Source: Symsagittifera roscoffensis (lineage: Eukaryota > Xenacoelomorpha > Acoela > Convolutidae). Taken from it: 59,405 nt of DNA. Numbering within the stretch: the stretch's first letter is position 1; each line of letters opens with the position of its first letter. The stretch is from the NCBI RefSeq assembly GCF_963678635.1, contig NW_026971672.1:7501-66905 (forward strand). Reading direction: 5' to 3'. The translations under genes were made by a program, and so were the position numbers. Of the stretch, positions 24,919 to 37,190 are shown one piece after another. The notes under the pieces are model-generated. The model was given only the letters and a program-made list of their open reading frames with translations. It was not told the origin of the DNA and ran no database searches.

Positions 24919-25875
24919 AGCTATTTTTCCCTAAATTAAAATGTATGATGAGCATTTTTTCCATACTATGAAACTGTATGACAAGCATTTTTTCCATAAA
25001 AGAAATGATTTGGTAAACTGTTTTGAAATTTTGTGTTTCATCCGAAACACTAACAACGTATTTTTTGTCATTAGAAAACCGAGAGTGTAACTGGCAGTTA
25101 CCACGCAGATAAACTACATTTGGTGATTTTAGCCATTTATTTATTTTTATCATTTTCACGGAATTAATTAAATACCAAAAATGTATTTGCATATGGCTAG
25201 ATAATTTTTGTTAGGCCTATTTTTTTTTTTACAAATTTGCTTTTATTTTAGCAAATGAAACAAAAACAATTTAAACGATTTTGGTTGAAAATCTCATCCT
25301 GGACTACGCTATAAACACAAAAAAAAACAAATTTTGCAAGCAAAATTTTTTTCGCAAGTTTTACATTTGAGCACAAAGGCAAATTCGCAACCAAAAAAAA
25401 AAAGAATTAAAAATTTACACCTCAAATTTGGGTTTTTGTTTTAGAAAATGCATACCATATAATTTTATTGTATGAAAATTATCTAATAAGAACTTTTTCC
25501 GACTGAAATTAAAAATATGTGTTTTATTGTCAAAATGCCCTCTATCTTAAACATAATTTTTAAAATCTTTTTGAAGTTTCCCAGACACGTTTTTTGGTGA
25601 TTTTTAAAAGTTTATTTTTTCTATGAAAAAATGGTTGTCTTTTAATTTTCATACATACAAAATATATGACACGCATTTTTATCGAAATTTTGATACATGT
25701 TTTTAATGACCAGAAAGCTTCAAAAGAAGCAAATAGACCAAAAATGTTCATTAAGAGTTTTTGAAAGATTTCTCAAATTTTCTATGAGTTTTTTATGATA
25801 AGCATTTTTTCCATAGACTTTGTTTATGAAGCTGTATGATCAGCATTTTTCTTCTATTATGGACGTCAACCCGGG
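24919..25875 (-). repeat. third copy of the inner arm segment
   Basis: This stretch matches 30,295-31,130 in the same orientation and 20,640-21,320 in reverse. Shared landmarks are the TGACAAGCATTTTTTCC motif, the TTACCACGCAGATAAACT segment (25,100), the ATCCTGGACTACG segment (25,305) and GACGTCAACCCGGG (25,861). After GACGTCAACCCGGG it departs from both arms. The segment is therefore present three times in the window. Confidence 0.8.
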
Positions 25876-26080
25876 AACCATATTTACGTTTATGGAAACT
25901 GTGATAAGAAATTTTGATCAACCAGAGGTCTAATAAAAGTTTCTGAGTCTTACGAGATTGTTCTAAAAATATTTAATTTTTAAAGCCTAACAACAGGCAG
26001 AACGTTTTTATAAGATTCATATAAGATCATGCAAGTTTTCAGATGATGAGCAACTAATAATAATATTTAATTGTTTCCAG

Positions 26081-26230
26081 TATAGTTTGACAAAGATTGA
26101 TATAAATTTCATATATGATCACTTGAAGAACCCAGACTGGGAGATCATCAGGCAAATTATGCCTGTTTTAGACGTCTCTGAGTGCAAAAAACAAGGTTTT
26201 AATTGGGATGATGGTACAGAGCTGATTTAA
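26081..26230 (+). CDS. exon-like 49-codon frame behind a splice acceptor, unidentified
   Basis: TTTAATTGTTTCCAG ends at 26,080, a good 3' splice site, and is followed in phase 0 by 49 codons to TAA at 26,228-26,230. The composition is rich in D, E, N, W, C and charged residues (DHLKNPDWEIIRQIMP, then KKQGFNWDDGTELI), unlike frames elsewhere in this AT-rich sequence. It lies in the unique spacer at the centre of the large inverted repeat. No ATG opens it, which fits a terminal exon. I do not recognise the protein, and no upstream exon is evident. Confidence 0.4.
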   Translation, partial: YSLTKIDINFIYDHLKNPDWEIIRQIMPVLDVSECKKQGFNWDDGTELI

Positions 26231-26274
26231 ATTAACCGAAGAAAATGCGTTAAAAATTAAATTTAAAACGCGTT

Positions 26275-26890
26275 TGTCTCAAATTGGGCTGAGTTTAGGT
26301 AAAAACTTATGATGACAAAACTTGCTTAAATTCTTAGCAGAAATAATAAGGTCTGATTTGTTTTTAAAATTTCGGGCCCAAAATTTTACGCCAAAAATGG
26401 GTCATTTTTTGATTTTCTTAGTTATTCAAAAGTTACGCCAAAAACACCTTGTCGATCACGACATAGTTAAATCAAAGTGACCCCTTACCTAGCCCATCAA
26501 ACTTTAAGAATGGGTATATTATCCAAAATATTGTATAAATTTAATTTATTTTTGTTTGATAGACAAAAAATGTCGTTTTTACAATATAAATTACCAACTT
26601 TTTATTTAAAAAAATTTAAATGGTTTGCAATTTCTTTTAGAGAATATAGCCTTCTTAAAGTTTGTTTGGCTTTGTAAGGGGCTCATTTTGATATAATTAT
26701 GTCTGTGATCGACTGGGTATTTTTGGCGTAATTTTTGATTAATTAAGAAAAGCCAAAATGACCCATTTTTGGGATAAAATTTTGAGCCCGAATTTCCCAA
26801 AAATAAATTACACCATATCAATTCCGCTAAATTTTTAGCAAGTTTTGTCTTCATAAATTTTCACCTAAACGCAACCCAATTTGACAAAAT
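26275..26890. repeat. ~615-bp fold-back element with ~240-bp inverted halves
   Basis: Begins CAAATTGGGCTGAGTTTAGG and ends CGCAACCCAATTTG; the two halves are diverged inverted copies around an AT-rich centre near 26,580. Both halves carry GACCCATTTTTGG-type and CCCCTTAC segments. A copy begins at 24,277 in the left arm. No open frame of note. Confidence 0.8.
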
Positions 26891-27273
26891 TTTAAGAGCA
26901 AACTTTAAATGTCCCTAAATGAACAAATGCAGGAATTATACTGAGCTCACTTCTAATTTTGCTGAAATTTAGGCGTTGAACTCCGGCGAAACAGTGAATT
27001 CCGAGGCAGCCAGAACTTTTGACGCAGAGGGCATCTACGCACAACCTGATGTATATGATAAAACCTATGATTATATAGAGCCAGAGCAAAAGTGACAGTG
27101 GCCAAAGGGCCAGCCAGGCATTCGCATCAGATGAACTTAACTTTTTTGAATATAATCTTCATTTAATGACTTTCAAGACTTGTGTTCAAAACTCTATAGG
27201 CATTACAATTGTTTCGTAACTTCTTACTTTTTACTCTTGTTCAATTTCAGAATAAGTAATTGCTGTTCTTTTT

Positions 27274-27483
27274 ATGTGTGAGATAGATGAAGTGAGATTC
27301 AGTTTGGCTCAGAAAACCGCTATCTTAATATCTTTACCCTCTGCCAACACAAAACACCATCCCAACTTTCTCGTGACCTACATTTACGTTTATTTATATT
27401 TAAGTACAGGGACAGATTTAGGGGTTGCTGGATCAAGCATAAAAATTGTTTTTCGATCGCCGTGGTCCCCTCATTGTTCATGA
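27274..27483 (+). pseudogene. 69-codon open frame conserved in both arms, unidentified
   Basis: Right-arm counterpart of the 23,703-23,906 frame. The shared part is the first ~45 residues (IDEVRFSLAQKTAI, then a VTYxYVYxxxS-type stretch). The acceptor-like TTCAATTTCAG at 27,240-27,250 precedes it. It is either an exon fragment or a chance open frame kept by duplication. Confidence 0.3.
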
Positions 27484-29238
27484 ATTGTTAATAAGTTGAA
27501 TGTGCTCTTAATGATTGCTGGAGTCCTATCATTGAACGTGGGGGGAGCGGTGGTGGTATTCTTGTGGGAGAAACTTTTCTCATAATATATTTTTTTCTTT
27601 AAATTTTCTTCAACTTCGATTTTTTCTGATTTTTAAAAATTGTCTGGGTTTGTAGATGGCTTACGTTATTTTATACTAGTTTTAAAACGCAAGCGGGAGC
27701 AGAAAAAACGCACATTGGTTATCAAAACTTCTGAAAATTGTTGAAAGACTGCAAAAATTGTCAATGTTTTCAAAGTTGTCCGAATTATCAGAAATATCAA
27801 CTACCCCTCAAATGAATTAAGATCTGCGCTTGAGTTCAACTATTGCAAAAATTTTAAAAAGGAATGGAATTAACATGAACTTTAATCAAAATGAAATCTA
27901 TTTTATTAATTTTTTGGGAGGTTAAATTCAGTTATAAACATTTAAAAGGGTTCCAAATTCATTATAAGCGATCTGAATTTTTAGAAAAAATAGGTATATT
28001 GCTTTTTAAAATGATTTCAAACACAGGAAATGTATAATTTTAATCTAAAATGAGGAAGTTTTTTTGGCGTTGTAACCGATTGTTATCAACTATTTGATCA
28101 CGCAGTTGATTCAGCACGCAACTGAAATCCGATGACTCCGCCCTACCTTATAGGCTATTTTTCAAAATATTTTCTTTTTCAGCGAAAAAAAAATGTTTTT
28201 GGGAAGAAGAAAAAGAACAAAAAAAATCCCGTTTCAGCTTTGGAATTAAATTGTATGATGAACTTTTTTCGATAAACATCATGTACAAAATTGTATGAAA
28301 GAATTGTTTTTCTTGTATGGAATTGTATGATAAGCTCATTTCCATTGGCTACTTGTATAGTTTTACATTACTAATTTTTCTATTGTATGTAGTTTTGCTA
28401 TTTTTCATTTATCACTTGAGCATAGAAAAATTACGCACTGAAAAATTGTCATATTTTAGGCTCAAAATTGAATATTTGAAATTTGACCTTCTACAATTCA
28501 TATTTTAAACTTTAAAGCAAAATCAGACAAAAAGTAATGCAATTAACATACATCAATCATACCCAGAATGTAAGACATGACAAACAGGTGGACAAAGTTT
28601 AAAGAGGTAAGAGGGCACGCAAATATTAGTTTACGCTAGAGTAGTTTATGATATGCTGTGTTTGCAATCTTAGTTGAGAAAATAATTCTTCAAAAATATA
28701 TTTTCTAGATTTCACACAAGAAAGTCTATGGCCCTGCTACCGGGCTTTGGGTTTTACTGTGTTTTAGTCACCAAATGATTCTTTCGTGTAAAACAACAAA
28801 CGCCCTAATGAAACGACGCCAAATGAAATCCATGCTCAAAAACATACAAGAAACAAGGTTATAAATGAACAGCAATCAGCCAAAAAAAATCATTACAATA
28901 TTCTCAGGATAATTTATAAATAACTTTATTTTTACGGCAAAGCGACAGTTCTCCGAAAGCGACAACTGGTGTTTAAAAAAAACGATGATTCGTAAAGTGC
29001 GACACTTAATAACACGGGCTACCTGTCGATGGAAGTCCATCCCTGGAGTCATCTCTGGAGCCAGGCCTGGTCAGGGAAAAACTAGGTCAAAACCTTGCAA
29101 GGATTACTCTGGCTTTCCTGGATCGGTCTAAGAGTCCACTGCTGGTTTTCAAAGAATTTTGCTTGAATCCAGGGATAGAATCCCACATTTTTTAAGCGAA
29201 AGTTAAAATCAGCAAATGCTTAACACTCTGGCTGAAAG

Positions 29239-31325
29239 CTAAAAAATATGGTCTCGAGCGAGCTCACATAAGGAGATAGCCAAAAGGTACAAATTTTTTT
29301 GTGCCGAAATACAAAATACTTTTCCTGACATATAAGTTACAAGTGAGCAAGTAAGAGAGCCCCTGAAAACAGAAAAAAAACACACAAGAAACCTGAAAAA
29401 CAAACAAAAAGTCGGACAACTTCCACAAACAACAAAAAACGTTGAAAATACTCTAAAGCGCACGCTCAATTTTTACTAAGATATTTAAGAATAAGTAACA
29501 CATGTAATTATATAGTTAATTTGAAAAAAAAATACTGTAGTTAAAACACATGCAGAACATCATAAAAGGTTTTGAGTAGTCTAGGTAAGGCAAAACAAAA
29601 AAATATATTTATTTTTTCCGATTTTTTTTTTTTTTTCATTTTATTTGCAGCAGTAACTTTTTTGTTTAAAGAAAAAAAATTGGCGGGAATTCACATCGAG
29701 ATACCAACACAATAGTCTCCTTCTGTATAATAGCTAAATTGGTTGGTATCAACTGTTTCAAGGAAATTTTCAGGTCTACTGTTTCTCTTTTCTCTCGAGG
29801 AGCTTAGTTTCCGGGGTTGAAAAAAAATGCTTATCAAACAATTTTCATATATGAAAAAAATTCTTTTCATATATGAAAAAATTCTTTTCAAACTCTTTCA
29901 TACAATTTCACAGAGTAAACGCGTATGTATGAAAAATAGCAAAATAAGCATTTTTTTCATATATAGGAGGCACTTAGCACAGTGGTAAGGCGTTCACTTT
30001 GAAATCGTCAGATCGTGTATTCGACCCCATGCCATGGCAATGATAGTATGTGAGGACAAGCTCTCACTTGACATCCAGCTTCAGGTCTACCACAACCTGA
30101 CCAAATAGTGGTACCACGTAAAAAGTTCTAAACGCAAAAAAAAACGGCCTTGAGTCGCAAAAAAAAACAGCTTCGCTCAGCAAAATAATACGGTCTGGAA
30201 TGTGGGGAGATGACACAAATGGACTATCCTCAACAGGACTGTTACGGCCTACTGATAGCTCCTCTGCGATTCGGAGGAACTACAATTATTATATTATATA
30301 TGAAACTGTATGATAAGCATTTTTTCCATACTATGAAATTGTTTGATAAGCATTTTTTTCCATAAATGAAAATTCAAAAAATTTTTGTTTCGAAATTTCG
30401 TGTTTCAACCAAAGCTTTCACCAAGGATTTTTTGTCATGAGAAAAACCAGAGTGTAACTGGCTGTTACCACGCAGATAAACTGCATTTGGTGGTTCTAGC
30501 CATAAAAGTAACTTTTTGAATATGGCTTGATAATTTTCAGTTTGAAATTTATGATGGTTGAAAAAAAGGCCTGTTTTTTTTTTTAGAAAATTCATTTTAT
30601 CTTAGCGAATGAAACAAAAGATAATAATCGTGTTTACAAAAAAAAAATTTTTCATGTAACTTTAGGGTTTTTTGGGTGAGAAACTCATCTTGGACTACGT
30701 CATAATTACAAAAATGTCAAATTTTGAATGCAATTTTTTTTTCGTAAAATTTATATTTTAGCACGATTGCAAATTTGCAGCCAAAATGGATTGAATATTT
30801 TTACCTCAAAATTTTATTTTTGTTGTTTATGAAAAAAATGCATATCATACAATTTTCATATATGAAACTTTATGATAAGCATTTTTCTGACCGAAATTAA
30901 ATTTATGTTTTTGATTGTCAATATGTCCTCTATCATAGATATACTTATTTAAATCTAATTAAAGTTACCCAGTCACGTTTTTTGGTCATTTTTGAAAATT
31001 TTATTTTTTCTATGACGAAATGACTATTTTATAATTTTCATACATGATAATTGTATGACAAGCATTTTTTCCATAGACTTCATAAATGAAATTGTATGAT
31101 AAGCAATTTTCTTCTATTGACGTCAACCCGGGTTGTTCATTGTACCACTGAACTTCCTCCAAAGAACGTCTGCTCGTCTTTCGAATCCAGGGAGTTTCGA
31201 GTCCAGTCATTGAACACGAGTTGCATCAAATAGAGAAGTATTAACGGCTACAAGACATGTTGCTCGGGCGTTTTTGCAGTTTTCTCGAGTTCCTGCTTCG
31301 ACCTCGAAAACTGGACCACCTAAAG
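29239..31325 (-). pseudogene. string of protein-like islands in the right arm, unidentified
   Basis: Mirror copies of the left-arm islands on the minus strand: about 31,125-31,320 (EAGTRENCKNARATCLVAV), 30,400-30,510 (LEPPNAVYLRGNSQLHSGF), 29,740-29,820 (SSREKRNSRPENFLETVD) and 29,239-29,345 (TYMSGKVFCISAQKNLYLLA). A third version of the second island lies at about 25,020-25,130 (NVVYLRGNCQLHSRF). Substitutions between arms often leave the residue unchanged or similar, hinting at past coding constraint. No start-to-stop gene can be drawn. Confidence 0.4.
29965..30295 (+). mobile_element. tRNA-derived SINE
   Basis: The head resembles a tRNA: an A-box-like TTAGCACAGTGG at 29,974-29,985 and a B-box-like GTATTCGACCC about 30 bp further on. 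A ~200-bp body follows, then a hairpin-like TCCTCTGCGATTCGGAGGA and an ACAATTATTATATTAT tail. CATATAT-type sequence flanks both ends. The left arm has the uninterrupted site (TTTCATATATGAAACTG in reverse complement, about 21,320-21,337), which fixes the element's limits and shows that it inserted after the inverted duplication. Confidence 0.85.
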
Positions 31326-33975
31326 TCACGCTCAATTATTTCGTACTGTTATCTAATTTCTTAATAAAAGTGGATTATCAAAGTTCTGTTATTTTTATAT
31401 TCTGGTTGAATAACAGTATTAGCTTTATAAAACGGAAAATTTTAACCACATGATATTTTGTATATATAACCCTCGAGTAAAATTTGTTTCCAATTATCGA
31501 TTATTTCAGTTGGGTGAAAACTCCATAAACAGTTTTCATGCGATCTATTATGCATTCAGGGATGGATCTAGATTTTAATGAGGGGGGCATAATTTCAAAG
31601 CGTTTGACCAAATTGATTATCCGAGAGCTCACAAAACACCACAAAGAACATTTGGAAAAGAATCAAAACCAAGGAAGAAATATATCAGTTTTATGACACC
31701 AAACCTGAGTATTCATGTCCAATGATTTGTAGGGGGTAGGAGCATAGCTGGCATTCTGGATCAAAAACGGGAAGATCTTCTCATTCTCTACTGTGACTTC
31801 TCATTCTCCACTGTGGCGATTCTTGAAGTTGGGTCGGATAGCTCTCAAAATCTCGATTTGTCCAACCGAAACCCACAACATTTAAGTGTTTATAACGATG
31901 TTCACAGAAAGGTAGGACTATATTCTGGTTGACTGTGTTATAATTTAAAAGTATCATAGCAATATCTAAAGACCAGACATTTGCCTCATAACTTGGGTGA
32001 AAGATTACATGTTTCTCAGCCGGGACGTTGAACGCCAATTCTGTTTTCCCGCGTGCATTAATTGAAATTCCTCTTACCTCCTCTATAAAAATGAAATTCT
32101 CCTGTATGAAATTGCTCTATAAAATTGAAATAGCCTACGAATAGTCGAGCTAAATTGTTATTATTGAAATTATTGAAATTGAAGCTAAATTGAAATTATT
32201 GGCTATTTTAGCTTTTTTCTTTAATTTTTATTGAAAACATTTTATTCACTGAAATAGTAAATAGCGGAGAATAAAAATTCCGCCAACCTATCGCGATAAA
32301 TTTTTGTCTGTTACGAAGCGTCACTTTTTACGCACTGTCATCTAGGCGCAAATATGCCAAGAAAAAATGAAAAGAGTTCCTGAAAACCTGAAAAAAGAAC
32401 CGTCTATCATACATAAATGGTGGCCAAATTAATCAAAAACACTTAAACAGTTAGTTAAAAAAGCATTAACTTACATAATTCTGAATAAATTGGCAGCATA
32501 TTTGAAAGTTAATGCTCCTCGACGTTTTTTTTTAAAAAATTTTTTATACCAATTGAAACAAATTCAAACCTTAAAACTGACATTTTTTAGATAAAACATG
32601 TGGATTTTCTATTCCACTAATGATTATAAAACTGAAGAGCACCTATGATATATATTTTGTGCTCCATTTGACTCTTTGATTTGTTTGAAATGCGTGTTTT
32701 TCTACCAAATAAAATTGAAGTGGACACTAGCAGAAGACATTTTGTAACGGGCAACTATTTATTACAGTAGATTAAACAGGGAAACATTGACTTACGAGCG
32801 CGCTCAACTCGTGCCGAATATGAGTGCAACGGAGCGAAACAGAGCAAGCGTTCACTAATCGCCAAAATCTTGAAAATCAAGTGTAAGCAAAATAATAGTT
32901 TTTTCCTTAAAAATGGAAAAAATCCGTATATCATTCATAAATGATAGTCAAGTTAAAAATTTACAGTCAAAAAATCTGTAAGTCAACTTGGTTTTAAAAA
33001 TATCAACCTTGTTTGCATATTTTTAGTCCTACGTTCTAAGAAATTGGGTTTTTCAGCCAATTGAAATTTAGGTATATTTTAACTTGCTCTTCAATTTTTG
33101 CTGAAAAGTTTAACTTACTGGAAGGCTTAATAGCCGAAAACACAATTTCCGCCGAAGTATTGCTGCATATTTTGCATATTACGATGCGTCGCTTGTTACG
33201 CATTGTCACCGAGGCAAAAATATACTAAGAAAAACTTTAAGGAAAATGTGACATCAAATTTCCGTCTATCATTTATAGACGATAGTCAAATCAATCAGTA
33301 GCAAATAAAATTTTTATGTTCACTTAACTAAAAAATTATCTCTCTCGTTCTAATTTTTTCAGATTTTTGGAAAACGAACAATGTTAGCGCCATTAGCTTC
33401 ATTATGACGGAGTCTTATAAAAACTTATTGTCAAAAACCAGTAAAAGAGCCAAAGAACTAAATTTAAAGTAAATTACTATGAGCTAGTGGTTTGAGTTTA
33501 CTCGAAGCTGTTAGAAAAACTTTCATCACAGTTTTTTTTTAAATTTGCAAACCTAAAAAATGACGTTTAAACAGATAATTTATGTTAATAGTCTAAAAAG
33601 TGAAAATCAAAACAATTCTTGAAATTACATGAGACTCATTTCCCAGTAAATTTAATAAAACCCGGCAGTTCAATCGAAAAAGGTTTGTTATTGAAAAATC
33701 AGTTTCGAAATTTCGCATTAAAATTACAATGGAAAAAATCCTATAGCTTGTTTCATCTTTCTAAGCGTTTTCTTTGAGTAATTGCGCTTTTATTGCTGCA
33801 ATTAATTCAAAAAACGAGACTAATCGTGTCTACACAACAATGAAGCTGTCGATCAGTCTTTAACGTGTTTCAGGTTGTTTTTGCTTGAACAAAAATTGAT
33901 GAAATATAGATTTTGAGCCTAGCCATTATCAAATATTCACTGTTGTAATACGTGTCCAACAGGGATTATTGTGAC

Positions 33976-34853
33976 CCCCATCCAAGTTTAGGCGTAAGTA
34001 ATCGTTTATAACGGATTATTATGATGATTTTTTGACAATTATAATTGATTATAGTTACTGAAATTAGGTTTTTAAAGGATTTATAATCGATTATAACCCT
34101 TATATTTTCCAAGAGAATGTAATCTCTTATAGTCGAGTATAATTGCTTATAGTTCTTACAAAAAACCCTTAAAATCAATTATAATCGATTATAATCAAAT
34201 ATAATCTCTTATTTTGCCGAATTTTTTGTCAATTCAAAACTATAGTCGAATTATATCATATGGGTTATTATTTTTGTATCAATAGGAAAATTTCTAATAG
34301 AGAGATCTCTCATACACTTTGGTTCATCAGAACACAAAATTTTACCACGAAACAAAAGTTTCATAGAGATCCTTTCATATGAGTGGAAAGGTTCCTGCGG
34401 CAGATGAAAAACAAATCTTCCGAATCAATCATGAAACTAAATCAATCATTTTGCTGAAGTTTTAGTGTTTAAAAAAGCTTAAAATATGCATCAAATAGGG
34501 GACGAAATGGGAAAAAAACATGTAAATTTGAATTAATTGGAAAACTTTAAAAATATTTTTCTCAGTTTTCATAGGAACCAACTTCTACAAAAAGCATAAG
34601 CTATAAGCAGTTTAGATGCAATTTCAAAGACAAAATGGAGGAATAAAGGGATTATAATCAATTATAATCGATTATATTTGTATCGAAAAAAAAGACGAAG
34701 AAATAATCGATTATAATTAATTGTAATTTGATTTTAAAAAGAGAGATTATGATCGATTATTAATTGATCAAACTCGATTGTTTCTCAATTTTAGTAAGAC
34801 TGGTACTAAAATCGTAATATAATCGATTATTAACACTTGAAACTGGACGCGGG
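33976..34853. mobile_element. MITE family 1 (ATCGATTATAA-rich), copy C
   Basis: Same family: begins CCCCATCCAAGTTTAGGCGT and ends CTTGAAACTGGACGCGGGG. It is inserted in the right arm of the large inverted repeat; the left-arm counterpart near 15,555 is uninterrupted (GGATTATTATGATCATTTAG in reverse complement). It therefore inserted after the inverted duplication formed. Confidence 0.9.
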
Positions 34854-35610
34854 GTCTATTTAGTTTTTCTCAATTCATTTTAAAATGAACTTAAAATGGA
34901 TAATCACCGCGCATCAATTATTTGCAACGAATTTTCATCAGTTTGAAACAAAACTTTAGAGCGCGCATAAAAATCCAGAGAATTGCTAATTTGGCGACTT
35001 TAAAACCCTCAAAAGATCTCGGCTAAATTCAATTTTTGTTTTTGAAGTCATGAAGTCAATGCTTTCATGTGTAAATTTTTTTTGCTGAAGATTTTTATTT
35101 CAGCCAATGTAATAGTTCTGAATAAACGTAACACTGTCAAGCCATTATTTTTTCAGATATCGTCTCAATTCAGGTATTTAAAGAATCGTTATCTGAAACA
35201 GTATCAATCAAAATGTTCTAGGTAGCCTAACATTGTCAAAATGTTTGACACTCGTCCATTTAATCATCATTTCCTTGAAAAACCAATCAATTAATTGAGC
35301 CAATTGTAAGCAGTTACTTAGAAAACCAGAAATATTGTACCAAAATATGGGTGTGATAATGCCAATTTTTGAGATTCAAAGCCAACGTTTCACATTATTC
35401 AGAAAAATATTGAGGTTGGTGTCAATAAAACGCTACCGCCCGGAAACAACCAAACCTAATGACAGTTGAGATGACCTCATGGGATAAAATTCATACAATG
35501 TTTGATAGGTATGGGTAATTTTGGGCTCTTACCCTTCTCTCTTTTATTAGATTTTACGTTGTGAAAACTAACTGAGTTTCGCCAAAAACTATAGCTTGGC
35601 GAGTAGATTT

Positions 35611-37190
35611 ATAAATGCAGTTTATTAAACTAAACGAGAGCTAACCAGTTGCCTCAATCAGCATGCGAAAACAGTGAGCAACTGTCAAAACTGCACGATG
35701 TGAGATAATCGTACCACCACAAACCATATTTTCCCGAAAACAAATTATTTTGAAAAAGAAAAAGTAAGTTGTGTGATGATAGACAGAAAATATCATGTTA
35801 TACATCAGCTAGTTTTGAAGCAAAAGTCATTGCTTCTTTTCTTTGGATTAACTTTAGAAACGTTATTTTGGCTGTTTTAAGTTATTTGTCTAAGGTATGA
35901 GGAAAAATTTCGATCACTTTTTGTGTCGATTCCGTTTATTTGGCTGAGCCGGAAATCTGATGGCAGCAATATTTCTGGTAATTTTGAAAATATTCCAAAT
36001 CGATTAACGGTTGCAGATTGATTGTAGATCAAAATTGCGAACATAAAACAGGCAAATTTAAATCCTTTAAATGTAAACAGTTGTGCTGTAAGTTGTTCCG
36101 GTTGTTGCAATTAATTTTAGAAGCTGAGATTTCTGAGGATATTACGCAAGTTTAAAAAAAAAACATCAAAAACTTTTGAAAATTTGATATTTTATTTTGT
36201 TTTCGAAAAAAGTTCAAGAGCGCATCAAACTCTAAGTCAAAGAACAAACACATTTTGTTTATTCGGTTGCTTTGAACAAATTCTGTTTCAGGTTTGACCG
36301 GAACTTGCTTCCGAAAAACTTGATTGATAGAAATTCAATTAAGCCGTCAAATCAGAAATAAGTCAGCTGGATTTATTGAACAATAAAAGTTTTCCTTGCG
36401 AAAACATATCCACTTAGGTTTCTATTCTTTAATTATTCATTCCATGGTGACATCGAGACCAAATATTGCCTGGCGACAAAATAACTTCAAAAGAAGGATA
36501 GCCGGTTACTCTGCAAGTAGCACAGAATGTTCCGACCATAGTCTTAAAAATTGAAACTAAAAATTTTTCTATGTTTTTTTTCCAGTGCGGTGTGATTAAA
36601 AGATGTAAACGAAAAACTAGAGCTTAGGCAATTCGACAGTCATTATAAAATACGCAAATTTGAAAACTAAATTTGAAGAAAAACAAAAAAAAATAAATCA
36701 AAAAGAGTTTTGAAGTTTGAAATCTGAAAAAAAAACTAACTTTACTCTAGTAAAACAATTTTTTAGGGCTTAAATTAAACTATTATAAGCTATTAAGCCA
36801 TCAAAATAAGCTAATGCAAGCTTGCTTGCTCGCTTTATTGGTTCAAATTGGGATGAAAATGAAAACTTCCAACTGTTTTTCCTCGACTCTGGGAAAACTT
36901 TTCGAAATTTTCAAAAGTCGTTCGAATCACGACTGAAAGAGTTTCAATATGACATATGGAAGATTTTTCCTGATTGCTAATTTTTCCTAGAAAACGACAA
37001 AAAAAGAAAAAAATTCTAAGACACACTCGAATGCAAAATTTTAAACCGTTTTTCAAATGATCGGAACTTAAGCAAAGCAGCTCCGTTAAAATGATGACAG
37101 CTGATCAGCAATAATTGAGTGAAGTCAAGACCTGCGTGCTTCCTTAATCATGAAGAAGAAGTCTATATCTTTTATTTATTAAAACATATA
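35611..37190. other. unassigned non-coding sequence
   Basis: Single-copy AT-rich sequence outside the right arm. Short minus-strand open frames (35,877-36,110; 36,835-37,056) have no recognisable features. Confidence 0.5.

Larger units (their letters stand above)
26270..35610 (-). repeat. large inverted repeat, right arm
   Basis: Mirror of 14,810-24,718. Its private insertions are the SINE at 29,965-30,295 and MITE copy C at 33,976-34,853. The inner part contains several short protein-like islands that are also present in the left arm. The outer end is near CGCCAAAAACTATAGCTTGG at 35,580; beyond it the match to the left side stops. Confidence 0.9.

Noticed and set aside
24698-25192. 164-codon frame spanning the N gap
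   Set aside because: A third of it is undetermined sequence and the start lies in a repeat; only the LRGNCQLHSRF island is of interest.
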